Below are positions 1 through 10,830 of a stretch of DNA of 64,000 nucleotides, in pieces (position 1 is the stretch's first letter; each line of letters begins with the position of its first letter). The notes beneath the pieces are model-generated. The model made no database searches and was not told where the DNA came from. It was given only the letters and a program-made list of their open reading frames with translations. A program made the translations under genes and the position numbers. Where the stretch lies: the NCBI GenBank assembly GCA_000711775.1, contig ARYC01025601.1, positions 1 to 64,000 on the forward strand, read 5' to 3'. The stretch is from Oxytricha trifallax (taxonomy: Eukaryota > Ciliophora > Spirotrichea > Sporadotrichida > Oxytrichidae).

Positions 1-2233
1 GTAATGATTTAAAGTTTAACATTATACTATACGTACATAGGTATTTAATATAATTTTTCTAAATTAATTTTTATTTTAAATACACTTTACTATTTTTTCT
101 AAAAAATTACATTCTTGGGGTTTCATTTGCGAATACTTTCAAGACTATCAATGAATTCTACAAGACTTAAGAGGAATACTCATTAGAAAATGCTTAAGAA
201 AAAAGAAGATTTCTCAATAAAAACTGAATATTAATTCATTCCATTCTGACAGAATTACATTATTTGAGAGTTGGATAATGTTATAACGAATTTAAAGACT
301 AATAGTTGATGTTTGAGATTAAAAGTAGTAACTTCTACTAAATGATGTTAGGGATAGAAATTGTAAATGAAATTCTATAAGATAAATCTAATGCATAATA
401 TCAAGTGCGAGGAAAGACAAATGCTAAAACTTTTGTAATTAAATACTCATGATTAAAATTTATTGATTCTTTTTATATATATCCTTTATACAATTGATTA
501 TACTCTTTTATATAAATATGGAAATTGATGATTTCATAGCTCGAAATCCATTTATCACACACCCTATATTTATTTGCTACTATTTCTTAGTGTTAAACTA
601 TCAGATTTCAAAATTAAAAGAATACATTATGGGTAGGGGCAGGTTGCTTCCTGTTAGCCTATTATTTTAAGATGAATATTTTTATCCTAAATCTTTTAAT
701 TCTTTAACATCTTGTATATTGAATTAAACTGATTGTTATCATTTTTATCATATCAATTTTATTTAATTTTTTATAAGTTCAACTGTATTTATTTCCTTAA
801 TTTTATTCGAACGACCCTTTGATTTAGTTTTAATTAAAGTAATTATTAATGGGTGTGAACTCATGTGTATTGTTAATATTCTTCTTTATTAGCGTGTTAT
901 AAACTTAATATTCAAATGATTTGGTCTTTTTTAATCTTAATCTTTTTATATTTGCGATTGTGTGTCTTAATGAAGCTAACTCTATGACGAATTTTTCATT
1001 TTTATTATTGATTCAAACTTTTTTAGAAAGCTTTAAATCAAAGATTCTAATCATTAGTGCTCATTCTTGCTTGCAGAAGCTTGTATATTGAGAAACAACA
1101 CTTTTACTTCTTGATATTTCTGTTTGCAGGATGACAAGGGAAGATGATTTATGGAGATATTCGCTTATATTTTCTACGTATCTTTCCTTCAAGCTTAATG
1201 AATATTAAAACAAGATGTTAATTATGGTTTAATATTTAATAGTTTGGTCTAACTATATTTAAAATTTTAAAATAGAAGATCAAATTAACAATAATGTGAT
1301 AAAATTATTTTTTTTATTAAGTTATAATTTAAATTCAAAATTTATAAAAAATAATCTAAGATATATAAATTATAATGTCTTGCATTTTATGAAATGCCTA
1401 GACGTTGTAATTCAATACTATTTTCTTTTTCTTCTATTATCTTTTCTTGAGTTGAAGAAATTGTTTAGTTTTTTGCATAAGAAACATGCCTTTTTTAAGA
1501 AGCTTGAGATGTTGTAAGCTTATGTCTTTTTTACTTTTACAATATTATCTACACATTTCTTTTAAAAATAAGTTATAATTTTCATTGCCTTAAGAGATTC
1601 ACTACTACTCACTAAAGTAAAAAAAAAAGATTTAAACATATAAATAATGTAGTTAGCCCAAGAAAACAAATTTAACCTATAAGATTATTTTTTCAAAGAG
1701 TGTAATTTAAAGGAAATATAATCTCAATGGTTTTTTATTACAGTGAGGATGTCTAAATTTTCATTCAAAATAAAATCCATATTTATTCTCATAAACTATA
1801 GATTATACCTTTCGTATCCTATGTAAAAATATAAATGAAAAAATGATGAAGATTGAATAAAAGTTGAATGTAGTAATTGTATATAAGATATAGTTATTTT
1901 TTGATCAACTTAAAAGGCCGATATAAGGATGAACTAAAATTAATATAATATATTTACATTGAAAATAATTTTTCACTTTCATAATTATCGTTAATCACAA
2001 CTTAATAATTTTTTATAGTGCATAAATATCGAATTTAGAATGAAAATTTAATTAGAAATAAACGTATATTTAATTGTATGTCCTCATTTCAAATTATCGA
2101 TAAAATCTCCTAAGGGATTCGGGGTAAGAAAAGAAAGAGATCTTCAGATTTTCATGATATTCTTACTCTGGAGTCCGGGTTCAAGCGTCGAAAGACTAAC
2201 TCAGAGAATCTACTCGAATACTTAATGGGATGA
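1..2233. other. AT-rich stretch without a recognisable gene
   Basis: Very AT-rich with homopolymer runs. I read both strands with TAA/TAG as glutamine and found no stretch resembling a known protein. The open frame at 1296-1517 is leucine/phenylalanine-rich, as expected by chance in this composition. From about 2100 the base composition shifts towards higher GC as the neighbouring transposase region begins. Most likely germline-limited DNA. Confidence 0.5.
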
Positions 2234-3328
2234 CAGCATATTGGCATCAAGCATGAGCGACCCCAGCAGAGAATCGTCAAGAAACACGTGAATATGAAGG
2301 ACTCGAGCGAGTCGCTCTAAAAGCTGGTAGTGTATTTGCGGCACGCATCTCTTACAACTTCTTAGAGGGTATGGCTCAGCCTTAAAGAAATTGCTCTGCG
2401 TCTGAGCATTAGAGTGTCAACGATTTCGATGATCCTTAGGCGTTGGAGGTTGAACGGCTTCAATGTTATTCGAAAATGATTCATTTCAGCGCTCAATCGC
2501 AGGCCAATATTATCAAAGTGGTAAGTCGCCCAAGTGTGCTCAGCGGACTCTCTTCAGAAAATGGCTGGGCTCTCGCTGATCAGGAGGGCGGAACTTATAA
2601 AAGAGAGATACATGCTGCCCTCTTTCACGGCTCCAGCACTTGCGAGGTGCTACAAGGCCAATGGGATCACTTTCGCGAAGCCATCGTACTAGTACAGCGC
2701 CAAAGTGAAGGGCCTTGATAAAATCAAGAAAGCTCAGGAAGATAAGGCTCGTGAGATGGGTCGCCTTATTTAGACTGACCAGCACGTTATCTATATCGAC
2801 GAGACAACCGTCCATCGCTGGCAGACTCCCAATAGAGTGTGGTGTAAGAAGGGAGTGGCCGTAACGATCCCTAGCAGCAGGGGGCGTTCATTTACCATCG
2901 TCGGAGCGATAAGCAGCAGACTCGGACTCGTGGCCTACGACGTCTTCACGGGTGGCCTCAATGGAGAGCGGTTCAAGGGTTTCCTAGAGGATATTAAGAA
3001 GCGCATCAGTGGAACCGCTTATTGTGTTATGGATAATCTCTCAGCCCACCACAGCAAGATTTCCCGAGAAGCCTTTAGCGCTACGCTTAGGCCCTTTTTC
3101 CTTCCACCCTACAGCTGCACAATGAACTCCATAGAGCGCCTATGGGCTCTACTCAAACGCGAATGGAGAAAACGCGTAATTCACTTCAGCGTCGCTCAGC
3201 CGTCCGACGATCTTGTAATACAGAATATCAGGGAAATCCTGGATGCCCTCGATCCCTCAACAATCTACAACATCTGCTCTTCAAACCTTGCAGCCCTGAT
3301 AAGTGCTTTGCAGGGTGACGTCGTGTGA
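2234..3328 (+). pseudogene. IS630/Tc1-type DDE transposase, interrupted by one TGA
   Basis: One reading frame, with TAA/TAG as Gln, runs from 2234 to the TGA at 3326-3328 and is broken only by TGA at 2477-2479. The N-terminal part (about 2380-2470) looks like a helix-turn-helix (IALRLSIRVSTISMILRRW). The catalytic part shows IDETTVHRW (first Asp near 2800), MDNLSAHHSK (second Asp) and NSIERLWALLKREW (Glu), with 33 residues between the last Asp and the Glu. This is the layout of IS630/Tc1/mariner transposases, which cut and paste DNA. Q codons TAG/TAA lie at family-like positions, so it used a ciliate code. It is much GC-richer than its surroundings and unlike the TBE transposase 400 bp downstream, which suggests a separate and perhaps more recently acquired family. 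I could not find convincing terminal inverted repeats. A domesticated transposase is an alternative. Confidence 0.7.
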
Positions 3329-3566
3329 TCAGAACTGCATCTTCGAGGGAGTAGCGTAATGCTAAGACTGGTTGGCTTTGCTTGAGCTTTGTTGAACTAT
3401 TTATCAATTGGTTAAGGAAGCTAAGGGTACTTACGATGAGGGCTTTTTTAAGAGATCCTTTCAGAGTTATCTAGGACGGAAAGCCTACTTTCGATTCTCT
3501 CTCTTTAAATGCTTAGCTTCTATTTCTTGGCTGTCATTTTACCTTCTCTTACCAGCGCCAATCATT

Positions 3567-3676
3567 CAAAACCCAAAAACCCTTTCAGTAGTTTCATTGA
3601 GTTTTTGATTGATAAAAGTGAACTATGAGTGCATACTTTATTAGGGTTTTAATAGGGTTTATGTAGGGGTTTAATG
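3567..3676 (+). repeat. left terminal inverted repeat of TBE copy A
   Basis: Matches the reverse complement of 7614-7723 over about 110 bp. The outer 16 bases are C4A4-like. Further in come further C-rich telomere-like motifs (on the + strand, TTAGGGTTTTAATAGGG and TGTAGGGG). Confidence 0.85.
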
Positions 3677-3703
3677 TTTAAATATTAATAATTTAAGTGA
3701 GTA

Positions 3704-4751
3704 TATGGAAGTTTGGGGTCAGTTTATGACAGTGAGTATATAGATTTATTGTTTAAGTTACGTTATGGATGTGATGAATATAGTGATCAACTCAGACCTA
3801 TTCTAATTATACATCAATAGCAAGGTTACTTCATAAATCTCCTGCAACTGTGAGGTCTCACTGTCTATTAGCATTGAATTTAAAGAGATTGCATCTTAAT
3901 TCTAAGCCTAAAAGACCTCGAAAATTTTAGCAGCATCATATTGACTATCTTATTAATGATAAGACCCTTAAATACTGGGCTCATTTCTCTCTAGCCTAGA
4001 GGGCTGTGATGTTTCATCGCCAATTTCCTGAGCTTCACATATCTCCTTAATCTATAGCGAACATATATAAAAAGAATGGAATATCTTACAAGACAGTCAA
4101 TCGCATTAAGAGAGTGATTGACTTTAATGTTCCATTTTATAAGGATAATTTAAATTATATATTCGATTAAATGCAGAGGGCTTTTACTAATAATATTAAG
4201 TTCATACACGCTGATGAGGCAGTATTCACGTTAATACCTTCATATCAAAGTCTTGGTATAAAAGATATAGCAACATTGAAGTATATGATTAAAAGGTTAA
4301 GGTTTAAACTCATGCAATTCTTGGTTGAATAAGCGAAGATAATGGCCTCGAGACTTATGTTATCCACCCTCGCTCAATAAAGACCGAATAATACATAAAG
4401 TTCTTATATTAACTCAGAGATAAGTACGCCGACTAAGAGATTATTCTGTTTGTAGATAACTTATCTGTCCATAAAACTAAAGACACAAGGAAGGAATATG
4501 AAAGGCTAAACATAACACCTGTATTTAATGTTCCCTACAGTCCTCAGTTCAATGGTATTGAATTATATTGGGGGTTATTGAAAGGTCATTATAAGAAATT
4601 GCTACTCTATCACTTGATGCAGGACTTAAAGATAGATACAGTAGATTTTATTAAGAGTGCTGCTAAGAGAGTCAGCGATGATAAAGCTAAAGTACGTGCA
4701 AGAGAAGGGAGATTTTGTGTTTATAAATAAGTTTTAGATTTAAACGAATGA
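3704..4751 (+). pseudogene. TBE 42-kDa transposase, copy A (frameshifted)
   Basis: Homologous to the open copy at 63254. Visible catalytic elements are the HADEAV motif (first Asp, about 4210), FVDNLSVHK (second Asp, about 4452) and FNGIELYW (Glu). The last Asp and the Glu are 34 residues apart, as in Tc1/IS630 enzymes. The frame ends at TGA 4749-4751. Against copy C it lacks single bases near the start codon (about 3707), near 3802 and near 4244, so at least three frameshifts break it. It converges on the 22-kDa ORF with only 6 bp between stop codons. The family excises and inserts the element. Identification is firm; inactivity is inferred from the breaks. Confidence 0.85.
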
Positions 4752-4757
4752 ATAAGT

Positions 4758-5549
4758 TCACATATTAAATTTTCCTGTAAAGGGAATTGGCTTCTCTTTC
4801 TTTTCTTCCTCTTAAGGCTTGCTTGGGCCCATGTTTCTTCTCTTAGTGCCAGCTCCTGCATCTATGTTCATCTCTTCTGGCTTTTATAAATCTTTGAAGA
4901 GCCTCTTACTCAATTCATGTTTTACTTGAGACTTTCTCTCTCTGTTTAATTTGCTGCGCTCTTTCATCAAGTATATAGCAGTACCAGGTTTTTCTATAAA
5001 GTTAGAAGACTAAGCTTACTTGAGATGAAAGGATGCTTTTGAAGTTCCTACAGCCAGGTGTCACTTATTTTAATACCTTTTTTCTCTTTTTCTTCAGGAG
5101 AGATGCTGTATCGTTTCTTATGAGCTTCTTAAAATAACTTCATTTAAGTACTCAGGTTTCAGAGTTGCAAGAACACCAAAGAAGAAGTTTCTCTCTGGCA
5201 ACTTATTAGAGAGCTGTAGCTTTGATGGAAGGTAGAGAGCTACGTCCGGATCACTCATAGCATCGTCATATAGGTTTGTCACTGATATGTCAGGGTAGTT
5301 AGGTATCTCTATCATCCTAATTTCATTAGACTTAAAAGCTTTTTTCTCTTCACTCAGTAAGGCTTTTAAGAATGAGATTTTAGTTCCCTCCTGTGTTGGC
5401 AAGAACAATCCAACTATGGTTAATAAGTTAGTTATAAGTGAAAACTTACCTTGCTATACCAAGTATCTGTAAAGATCTTCTTTACTTCTGAATTTTCCTA
5501 TTAAATCTTGAGATTAAATTCTCTTCATTGCATCATTCATAGACTCCAT
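4758..5549 (-). pseudogene. TBE 22-kDa ORF, copy A (frameshifted)
   Basis: Counterpart of 25373-26164 in copy B, read from ATG at 5549. It shares the segment around FLPTQEGTKISFLKALLSEE and the C-terminal end PFTGKFNM before TGA. An extra base near 5120 and one A fewer near 4946 put it out of frame with copy B. Function is unknown; it has no domain I recognise. It is Lys/Glu-rich and conserved among TBEs. Confidence 0.75.
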
Positions 5550-6114
5550 CTTGCTTCGAGTTTCTATAAATGTTAATGAAAATTAAAATTATGGATATCC
5601 ATTCTAAACTTACTAAAATTTTACTACTAAATAGGGAGATCCACTTGGAGGTCAACCTGAATCAGATAAATAGATAAAGAAGGAGAAACCTTCTCCAAGT
5701 TTCAAAGTTTGACTTCCATTTTTATCAAACTTTCTCCATTAAATTGCTCCTAATAATAATTAATTTAATTAGGTGGTGCTCCTAATTTATATAAAACTTA
5801 ATTAGGAGGTTAAATTAAAGTTCAAAACCGTATTAGGTGGTGCATTAAAAAAATTAAATTTTAAAACTTCCCCTCCTAAATTTACGAGAACAGATTTAGG
5901 AGCACCACCAAACTCCCCAAAACACATTTAGGTGCATTTTAATGTATAAAATGGATGAAATAATATATAAATTATCTCAAAATTTAAGAAATATAAAACT
6001 AATGTCTCTCACTCTGTTCCCATTAAACCTCTCTAAATCTATGAGGATATGCTCTTACTTGTATATAAAGGTAAAATTAAAACAGCTTATATAATTATTA
6101 ATAGTATTTATAAA

Positions 6115-7562
6115 ATGAGCGGCAACTTACTAAGAAAAGCGGCATTACTTGGCATTAGCCAGCAAAAACTTTCCTTCATGAATCAAAAGAAAATAGAGAC
6201 TTGTGATGCATATACCTAGTACGAACCTAAAATTCTCTAACCTTAGGTCTCAGACTTTGAATAACAATTCAGTTGTTAAATAGAAATGCAGAGCTAAGAA
6301 ATTCAATGCGAAAGTCCAATAAAAATGGTTGAAGAGGAGGAAGAGAAAAAAGAAATTAAAGCATTACATTTACGTGAAGAGTGAGAGAAGAACTTCACTT
6401 ATAAATCTGCTCTTAAGCGTCATATCTTAGAGTAGCATTCTAACAAGCCAAAGCTCTATCTTAAGCATGATAAGACAGATGAAAAATACTTTTGCCCTTA
6501 TTGCAATAAACAATATAACCATTCAAGGCATTTAAAAGTTCACCTATAAAACCATCATGGCAAGAAGTTTGAGTCATAGATCCTGAGACTGGTGAGGTCT
6601 TCCTTCAAAAAAGAAAGCCAAGAGACCCTTTAGAATCCTTGGAACAAAGAGCTAAGAAAGAAAATAAGCTTATTAAAGCAGTTAGAAACCTCCCAGCTTT
6701 TGAGATAGTGAAAATCACTCTGAAGATACAAGCACTAAAGCTTCCAATTTTAAATGTAATTGACCTTAAAGAATGTAAGGAAAGTTATCTTATACTTGAG
6801 GACAAGTTTGAGAAAAAGGTCATAACTGATAAGCAGTTCGCATACAAGATTTATCCATTCAACTACTTTAAATGCGATGACAAGTATCAAATGGAATTTG
6901 TCAATGAGTACTAAGCTCTTACTAAAGCAAGGGATAGACAGTGCAGATTTATAATTAAGCTCGATGCAATACTGCTTGCTCAAGATCATGTTGCTTTTCG
7001 CCTCCCTCTATATTAAATGACTTTAAGAGACTACATTTAAGATTAAAGAGTTCCAAAGTAGCTACCTCTTATTCTTACAAATGTTTGCAAAGGCATAGAA
7101 GAGCTGCACACTTTAGGGTATGTTCATAGAGACTTGAAGCCTGAGAATATTATGCTTGACTTTTCACCTCTCACAGTAGTAATAATTGATTTCAATAGAT
7201 CATAAAGAGTTGAAGCTTCAGGACTTGGCAACGTTTATGGTACTCCTGGATACTTTCCAGAAAGGGAGGACTGGAGAGATGGTGATATTAAGTGGGATGT
7301 ATGGGCTCTAGCAGCAATTATTGCTGAATGCGATATGCAAAGAAATGATTACTATAGCTGTAAGAGAGAGAAAGATTCAAAGCAGAGAATACAGCAATAT
7401 CTAGACTAGAATAAGATAAAAGGTAAAATGAAAGATATGGCTGAGCAGATTATCTTAAGACCAAACCACAGAGCAGAGCAAACAATAGACTAAATGATCA
7501 ACTGGATAGGAGATATCAAATTTAGAAAATTAGCACATGATGCCAAGGTATAGTTTGAGTGA
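6115..7562 (+). pseudogene. TBE 57-kDa zinc-finger/kinase ORF, copy A (broken)
   Basis: Read from ATG 6115 to TGA 7560-7562. Two C2H2 zinc-finger regions are followed by a protein-kinase domain with FAYKIYPF (ATP lysine), VHRDLKPEN (catalytic loop), IDFNRS (DFG position, here DFN), GTPGYFPERED (activation segment) and KWDVWALAAII. In the first finger one Cys codon became CGT (Arg) and another became TGA, near 6376 and 6385. One base is missing near 6573 relative to copy B. The kinase half remains open to the end. The start was chosen because it aligns with the intact copy at 24808. Confidence 0.85.
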
Positions 7563-7613
7563 ATAGTAAAAATAAAACCCCTCTAATACACACTACTATA
7601 CATTACATTTAAA

Positions 7614-7723
7614 CATTAAACCCCTACATAAACCCTATTAAAACCCTAATAAAGTATGCACTTATAGTCTACTTTTATCAATCAAAAACTCAATCAAACT
7701 ACTGAAAGGGTTTTGGGGTTTTG
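7614..7723 (-). repeat. right terminal inverted repeat of TBE copy A
   Basis: Mirror of 3567-3676. Its outermost 16 bases, GGGTTTTGGGGTTTTG, are the telomere-type repeat, followed by the ATT target duplicate. Confidence 0.85.
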
Positions 7724-7726
7724 ATT

Positions 7727-8334
7727 CATAGACCCCTTTTTAGTTATCTATGATTATTTAATTTATATAATAGGAGAGATGGTTAAGTATTGTTTTATAA
7801 TAGTTTAATTTTAAAAAAAATTAGTAATAAATTTAATTTGTTTAAGCGAGAATTAATATTATTATTAAAATTAGGATGATGACTTCTAATTCTTATTATA
7901 AAAATGATATGTTAAAATTCAGACTTAAAAACAAGAAATTATAGTTTGTACATTCAATGAAAAATGGGGTTTTAATTTTCTTAAAACTAAAAAGTTAGAT
8001 AATCGTTATAATTAAAGAAAATCCAAATAATTATCATATAAATTAATAGGCGCTAAGGTACCTGCTAACTTCTCTAGTATGGAGAGATAGATGTCAACTA
8101 TCGTAGCCAATATTATAATTTTACATATCGTTGCTTAATCTATTTTTTTAATTATTTTAATAATTGTAATATAAAACTATTTAAATTTATTGGATTAAAC
8201 TTATTTTAATTAAATTATAAAAAGTAGCATATTATGATCGCACAAATTGATTAGTATGAATTAAAATTAAATAAAATTATAGCTTAAACTATTAAATTAT
8301 GCATTATATAAACTAAATAGTTTTTGGTTTAATT
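7727..8334. other. AT-rich gap before CEP104 block 1
   Basis: Mostly A/T. A weakly coding-like patch lies at about 8050-8140 (with Gln codons, reading ...STIVANIIILHIVAQS) and could be a diverged piece of the CEP104 N-terminal jelly-roll; the match is too weak to assert. Otherwise probably IES. Confidence 0.35.
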
Positions 8335-9015
8335 CTTCCCTGCCAAGTGGCTTTTAAGCAGATTATGGAGAACTTCCTCTTAATAAAATTAAATTTGAGA
8401 AGCTTGGTTATCTAGAATTTGATTAGAATGAAAAAATTAAATTCTCTGCTCGAGAAATGTAATCTGCTTATGTTGATTCAATGGCGATGCTTATCGTATT
8501 CCTGATCTATGGTTCACACTCCAATAAGTCAACTAATTTAGCTAAATTTTAATAATCGCTGTGAATTCCTTGGGGAAACACTATATACCGCCAAGTGGGC
8601 TGAAAGAATCTTTTGTAATCGGTGGTAGATTTGAAGAAAAAATGTAGTATGACCTATGAAAAATAGAAAAATTTAAACAACACTATGCATCCAAGAAAAC
8701 AGTGATACTTCAAGGGGATTACCAAAGAGACATAAAAATTAATAATACTATAGAGAGAATGAAAGAAGGGATCGGCACAAAACTTAATTAGCTAGTAGAT
8801 CGTAAACTCTTAGACAAGCAAGACTATATGAGAGCTAAAAGACTTCGAGATGTAATAGAACTACTCTGAAATACAGTGCTAAATGCTAAACTATAATTCG
8901 AAGACACTTCTTAGTTGCAGCCACTTTAAAGATAGTGGTCGAAGAATCAAGTTCAGAGAATAGTAGAAACTTCTAATCATCAAGTTTACGATAAGATTCA
9001 ACTGACTACAGAAAT
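8335..9015 (+). CDS. CEP104: CEP104-like protein, block 1 (jelly-roll end and UVR-like coil)
   Basis: CEP104 is a ciliary-tip, microtubule-end protein with a jelly-roll domain, coiled coil, TOG domain and C-terminal zinc fingers. The reading gives KFEKLGYLEFDQNEKIKF, then AREM and YVDS, matching the end of the CEP104 jelly-roll (xLGYVxLxxNE...AREL...VD). After a frame change between about 8480 and 8510 it continues with IIAVNSLGKHYIPPSGL and a coil with paired UVR-type motifs (DYQRDIKINNTIERMKE and DYMRAKRLRDVIELL). In-frame TGA codons sit at 8657-8659 and 8867-8869. The N-terminal ~100 residues were not found. The gene continues at 9165, 9378, 9895 and 13180. Identification rests on colinear matches across five blocks. 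Confidence 0.72.
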
Positions 9016-9164
9016 TATAATTATATATGTAATTAGTAAAAGATAATTTAATAAGATAAGTTAGTATATATTTATAAGTATTCCTACTAATCAGACTCAG
9101 GTGGAATATGTTTACTCACTTAAAATGTAAGTTACAAAAAACATATCTATTAATTATTTTTTTT

Positions 9165-9303
9165 GCGGTCCTACCTAGTAAGATCCGAGGTGTCAACAGA
9201 CTGGTGCTTTGCAAGGGGACACTGAGAGGAGACAGTAAAGACTCAAAGATTACGATAGTGATGATGATTTAGATGAGGACGAAGATGAAACATTTTTTTC
9301 ATA
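9165..9303 (+). CDS. CEP104: CEP104-like protein, block 2 (acidic linker)
   Basis: Open in the CEP104 frame: QQTGALQGDTERRQQRLKDY followed by a run of Asp/Glu (DSDDDLDEDEDE) and TFFSQ. Low-complexity acidic linkers between the coil and the TOG domain are plausible for this family, though the match is by position, not motif. The block ends in the pointer TTTTTCATA (9295-9303) shared with block 3. Confidence 0.6.
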
Positions 9304-9377
9304 GATATCCATTTTTTATATATTAAGTATTTTAATTAATTTAATTTAACTTCTACAATAATAAATTTTTCAGATTA
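9295..9377. other. 83-bp internal eliminated segment with 9-bp pointer TTTTTCATA
   Basis: TTTTTCATA occurs at 9295-9303 and 9378-9386. Removing one copy plus the AT-rich interval joins ...GAT GAA ACA TTT TTT TCA TAA ATG AGA... with the frame kept on both sides. This is the signature of a conventional, non-scrambled IES. Confidence 0.8.
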
Positions 9378-9560
9378 TTTTTCATAAATGAGAGATGCGA
9401 AGAATTTCATGCAACTTATACCTGATAAAGACAAAGTGTTTACATAAGAAATCAATAAAATTAGAGCTGAAGGAAATTTTATTGAGAGACCTATAAAACC
9501 TAATAAACTTGACAGGGGTTTCAAGAAATAAGTTGGTAACTAATAACTGATAACGATTAC
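9378..9560 (+). CDS. CEP104: CEP104-like protein, block 3
   Basis: Continues the frame of block 2 after pointer removal: MRDAKNFMQLIPDKDKVF, then INKIRAEGNFIERPIKPNK and RGFKKQVGN. There is no TGA. No catalytic motif; this is a basic linker segment before the TOG domain. The 3' limit near 9560 is where coding character gives way to A/T-rich DNA (9561-9894). Confidence 0.6.
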
Positions 9561-9894
9561 AAAACAGAATTATCTGTGGGAAATTAACTAAAATTTATAT
9601 ATTATAATGAAATTTTGAAAAATTTATTTAAATAAAATTTTTATTCTATTTAATTTAAGTTTATGATAAAATTAAAAACCAATTTTAATTTAAAAATATT
9701 AACCATGACTAAACTTTAAATTTAAGTTAAGATATTGTATTTTGTTTGAATATTGAAATATGCTAAATTTTCAATAAAATTATGAAATATAGATACTTTT
9801 TACAATTTCTAAAAACATATATGAAGAGCCTATCATTTTATGCGATATTATTTCTAATCATTTATATTGAAACAATATTGATGAATTAATGCAA
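9561..9894. other. AT-rich interval between CEP104 blocks 3 and 4
   Basis: 334 bp with stop codons and little coding character. Presumed IES; the pointer was not resolved. Confidence 0.5.
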
Positions 9895-10245
9895 CGAAGG
9901 AGTATGAACCAGCCACTTCTAATCACTGGTGGTCAAGGTCAAATATCTGGGATGGGAGGTAAAGTGCTCAATGTGGATGATATGGTAATCCCCATACTGA
10001 AAGGAGGAAATGGCGGAATCAACATTCCAGAGTATGATCCCAATTAACAAAATTAATATGATGGAGCAAATGATGATGGGGAAGATTAAATGAATGCCAA
10101 GCCAGAAGACTTAAGTGAATAAGAAATGAAATTAGCTGAGCCACGAATACCAGTGTTTGGGGTGGAGCAAGTCAAAGCTATCTTTGCTTGTGATTGGCAT
10201 AAAAAAGAACAAGCAATCAATCAAATTGTAGCTTAAATTCCACAA
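9895..10245 (+). CDS. CEP104: CEP104-like protein, block 4 (start of TOG domain)
   Basis: Reads LLITGGQGQISGMGGKVLN, a Gln/Asp-rich linker, then RIPVFGVEQVKAIFACDWHK and KEQAINQI. The pattern (F...kiFs.dW..re.ai..i) is the first helix pair of the CEP104/TOGARAM-type TOG domain, which binds tubulin. The frame is free of TGA here. The TOG domain resumes at 13180, after the antisense WDR63 gene, so the MDSs of this gene are separated by about 2.9 kb containing another gene. Confidence 0.68.
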
Positions 10246-10379
10246 GGTACTAACTAAATCATAAACATAATTTGCACTATTGTTCGTTTTTGATAACTGT
10301 AAAACCTTAAATAAATGTGATATATTATATGCATTTAAAAATAGAGGTACTCCTTGCATTAATTTATTAGAATAGTGCT

Positions 10380-10625
10380 GCTTTTAATGACTCACTTCTT
10401 TTTCTGGGATTTTTTTCCAGTTTTCCAATTCTTCCTGAGTCATTAGATTAAACTCTACTTTATATTTAATGAGGAGCTATATCTCGGCCTCAATCTCTTT
10501 CTATGCATCAACATCATCTAATTATTCTTTTAGAGCTTCCTTCTAGGCTCTTCTAATCTCATAAATTTTCTATTGCTCCTAGAATTCTTGTTTCCTGACT
10601 ACTCGGCGATCTTTAACGTAATTGC
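10380..10625 (-). CDS. DNAI3: WDR63/DNAI3-like protein, C-terminal block
   Basis: On the minus strand it reads YVKDRRVVRKQEFQEQQKIY, EIRRAQKEALKEQLDDVDAQ and KYKVEFNLMTQEELENWKK, matching the helical C-terminal tail of WDR63 (inner-arm dynein I1 intermediate chain, IC140-type). It joins the upstream block exactly when the 31-bp IES at 10626-10656 is removed: EIKK|CNYVKDRR. No stop codon was identified with certainty at the left end. Confidence 0.75.
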
Positions 10626-10656
10626 ATCATATTAAAAATATAATGTAAATTAAACT
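10626..10656. other. 31-bp internal eliminated segment with AT pointer
   Basis: On the minus strand, GAGATAAAGAAAT|AGTTT...GAT|GCAATTACG. Removing 31 bp (one AT copy included) restores E-I-K-K-C-N-Y-V-K-D-R-R in frame, as expected for the WDR63 family. The interval is almost pure A/T, and in the unspliced reading it contains a TGA. A very short IES. Confidence 0.65.
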
Positions 10657-10830
10657 ATTTCTTTATCTCACGACCCCAGATTCTTCAATAAATTCTATAT
10701 CTTTTTCCTGTTAATTCTTAGGATTGGTTGGGTACTTCATGTTAAAAGAGAGTGCTGTCCTGCTCGTCGCCATAAGCCATATATCGCTTTTTATTTTCAT
10801 GCTTGAAGTATTAGAATTTAAAGTATGTGA
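10657..10830 (-). CDS. DNAI3: WDR63/DNAI3-like protein, block after the last WD blade
   Basis: Minus strand: IAITYFKFQYF, then MAYGDEQDSTLFQHEVP, followed after a frame slip by NPKNQQEKDIEFIEES and, after a second slip, WGREIKK. The family sequence around here is QLMAYGDExGTLxLxEVPxNL...EExIxxFWxREIKK, so both sides fit only if two single-base indels are allowed, near 10736 and 10676. This is strong evidence for both identity and damage. Confidence 0.72.

Larger units (their letters stand above)
3567..7723 (+). mobile_element. TBE transposon, copy A (complete, 4157 bp)
   Basis: Bounded by inverted repeats of roughly 110 bp. The outer ends carry telomere-like C4A4 repeats: CAAAACCCAAAAACCC at 3567, and its mirror ending in GGGTTTTGGGGTTTTG at 7723. 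ATT flanks both sides (3564-3566 and 7724-7726), fitting the 3-bp ANT duplication known for TBE elements. Inside are three ORFs in the standard TBE order: 42-kDa transposase (+), 22-kDa ORF (-) and 57-kDa zinc-finger/kinase (+). All three carry frameshifts or stops relative to copies B and C, so this copy looks non-autonomous. The left telomeric repeat is degenerate compared with copy B. In the family, TBE transposases are implicated in developmental DNA elimination. Confidence 0.93.

Noticed and set aside
1296-1517. 73-codon open frame as a gene
   Set aside because: Leu/Phe/Lys-rich, no motif, and open frames of this length are common by chance in this AT-rich DNA.
3408-3608. 66-codon open frame running into the TBE end
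   Set aside because: It crosses into the transposon terminus and shows no family match; probably chance.
8341-8600. GCCAAGTGG repeat at 8342 and 8592 as an MDS pointer
   Set aside because: The CEP104 reading runs through both copies without needing excision (with one frame slip), so the repeat is coincidental.
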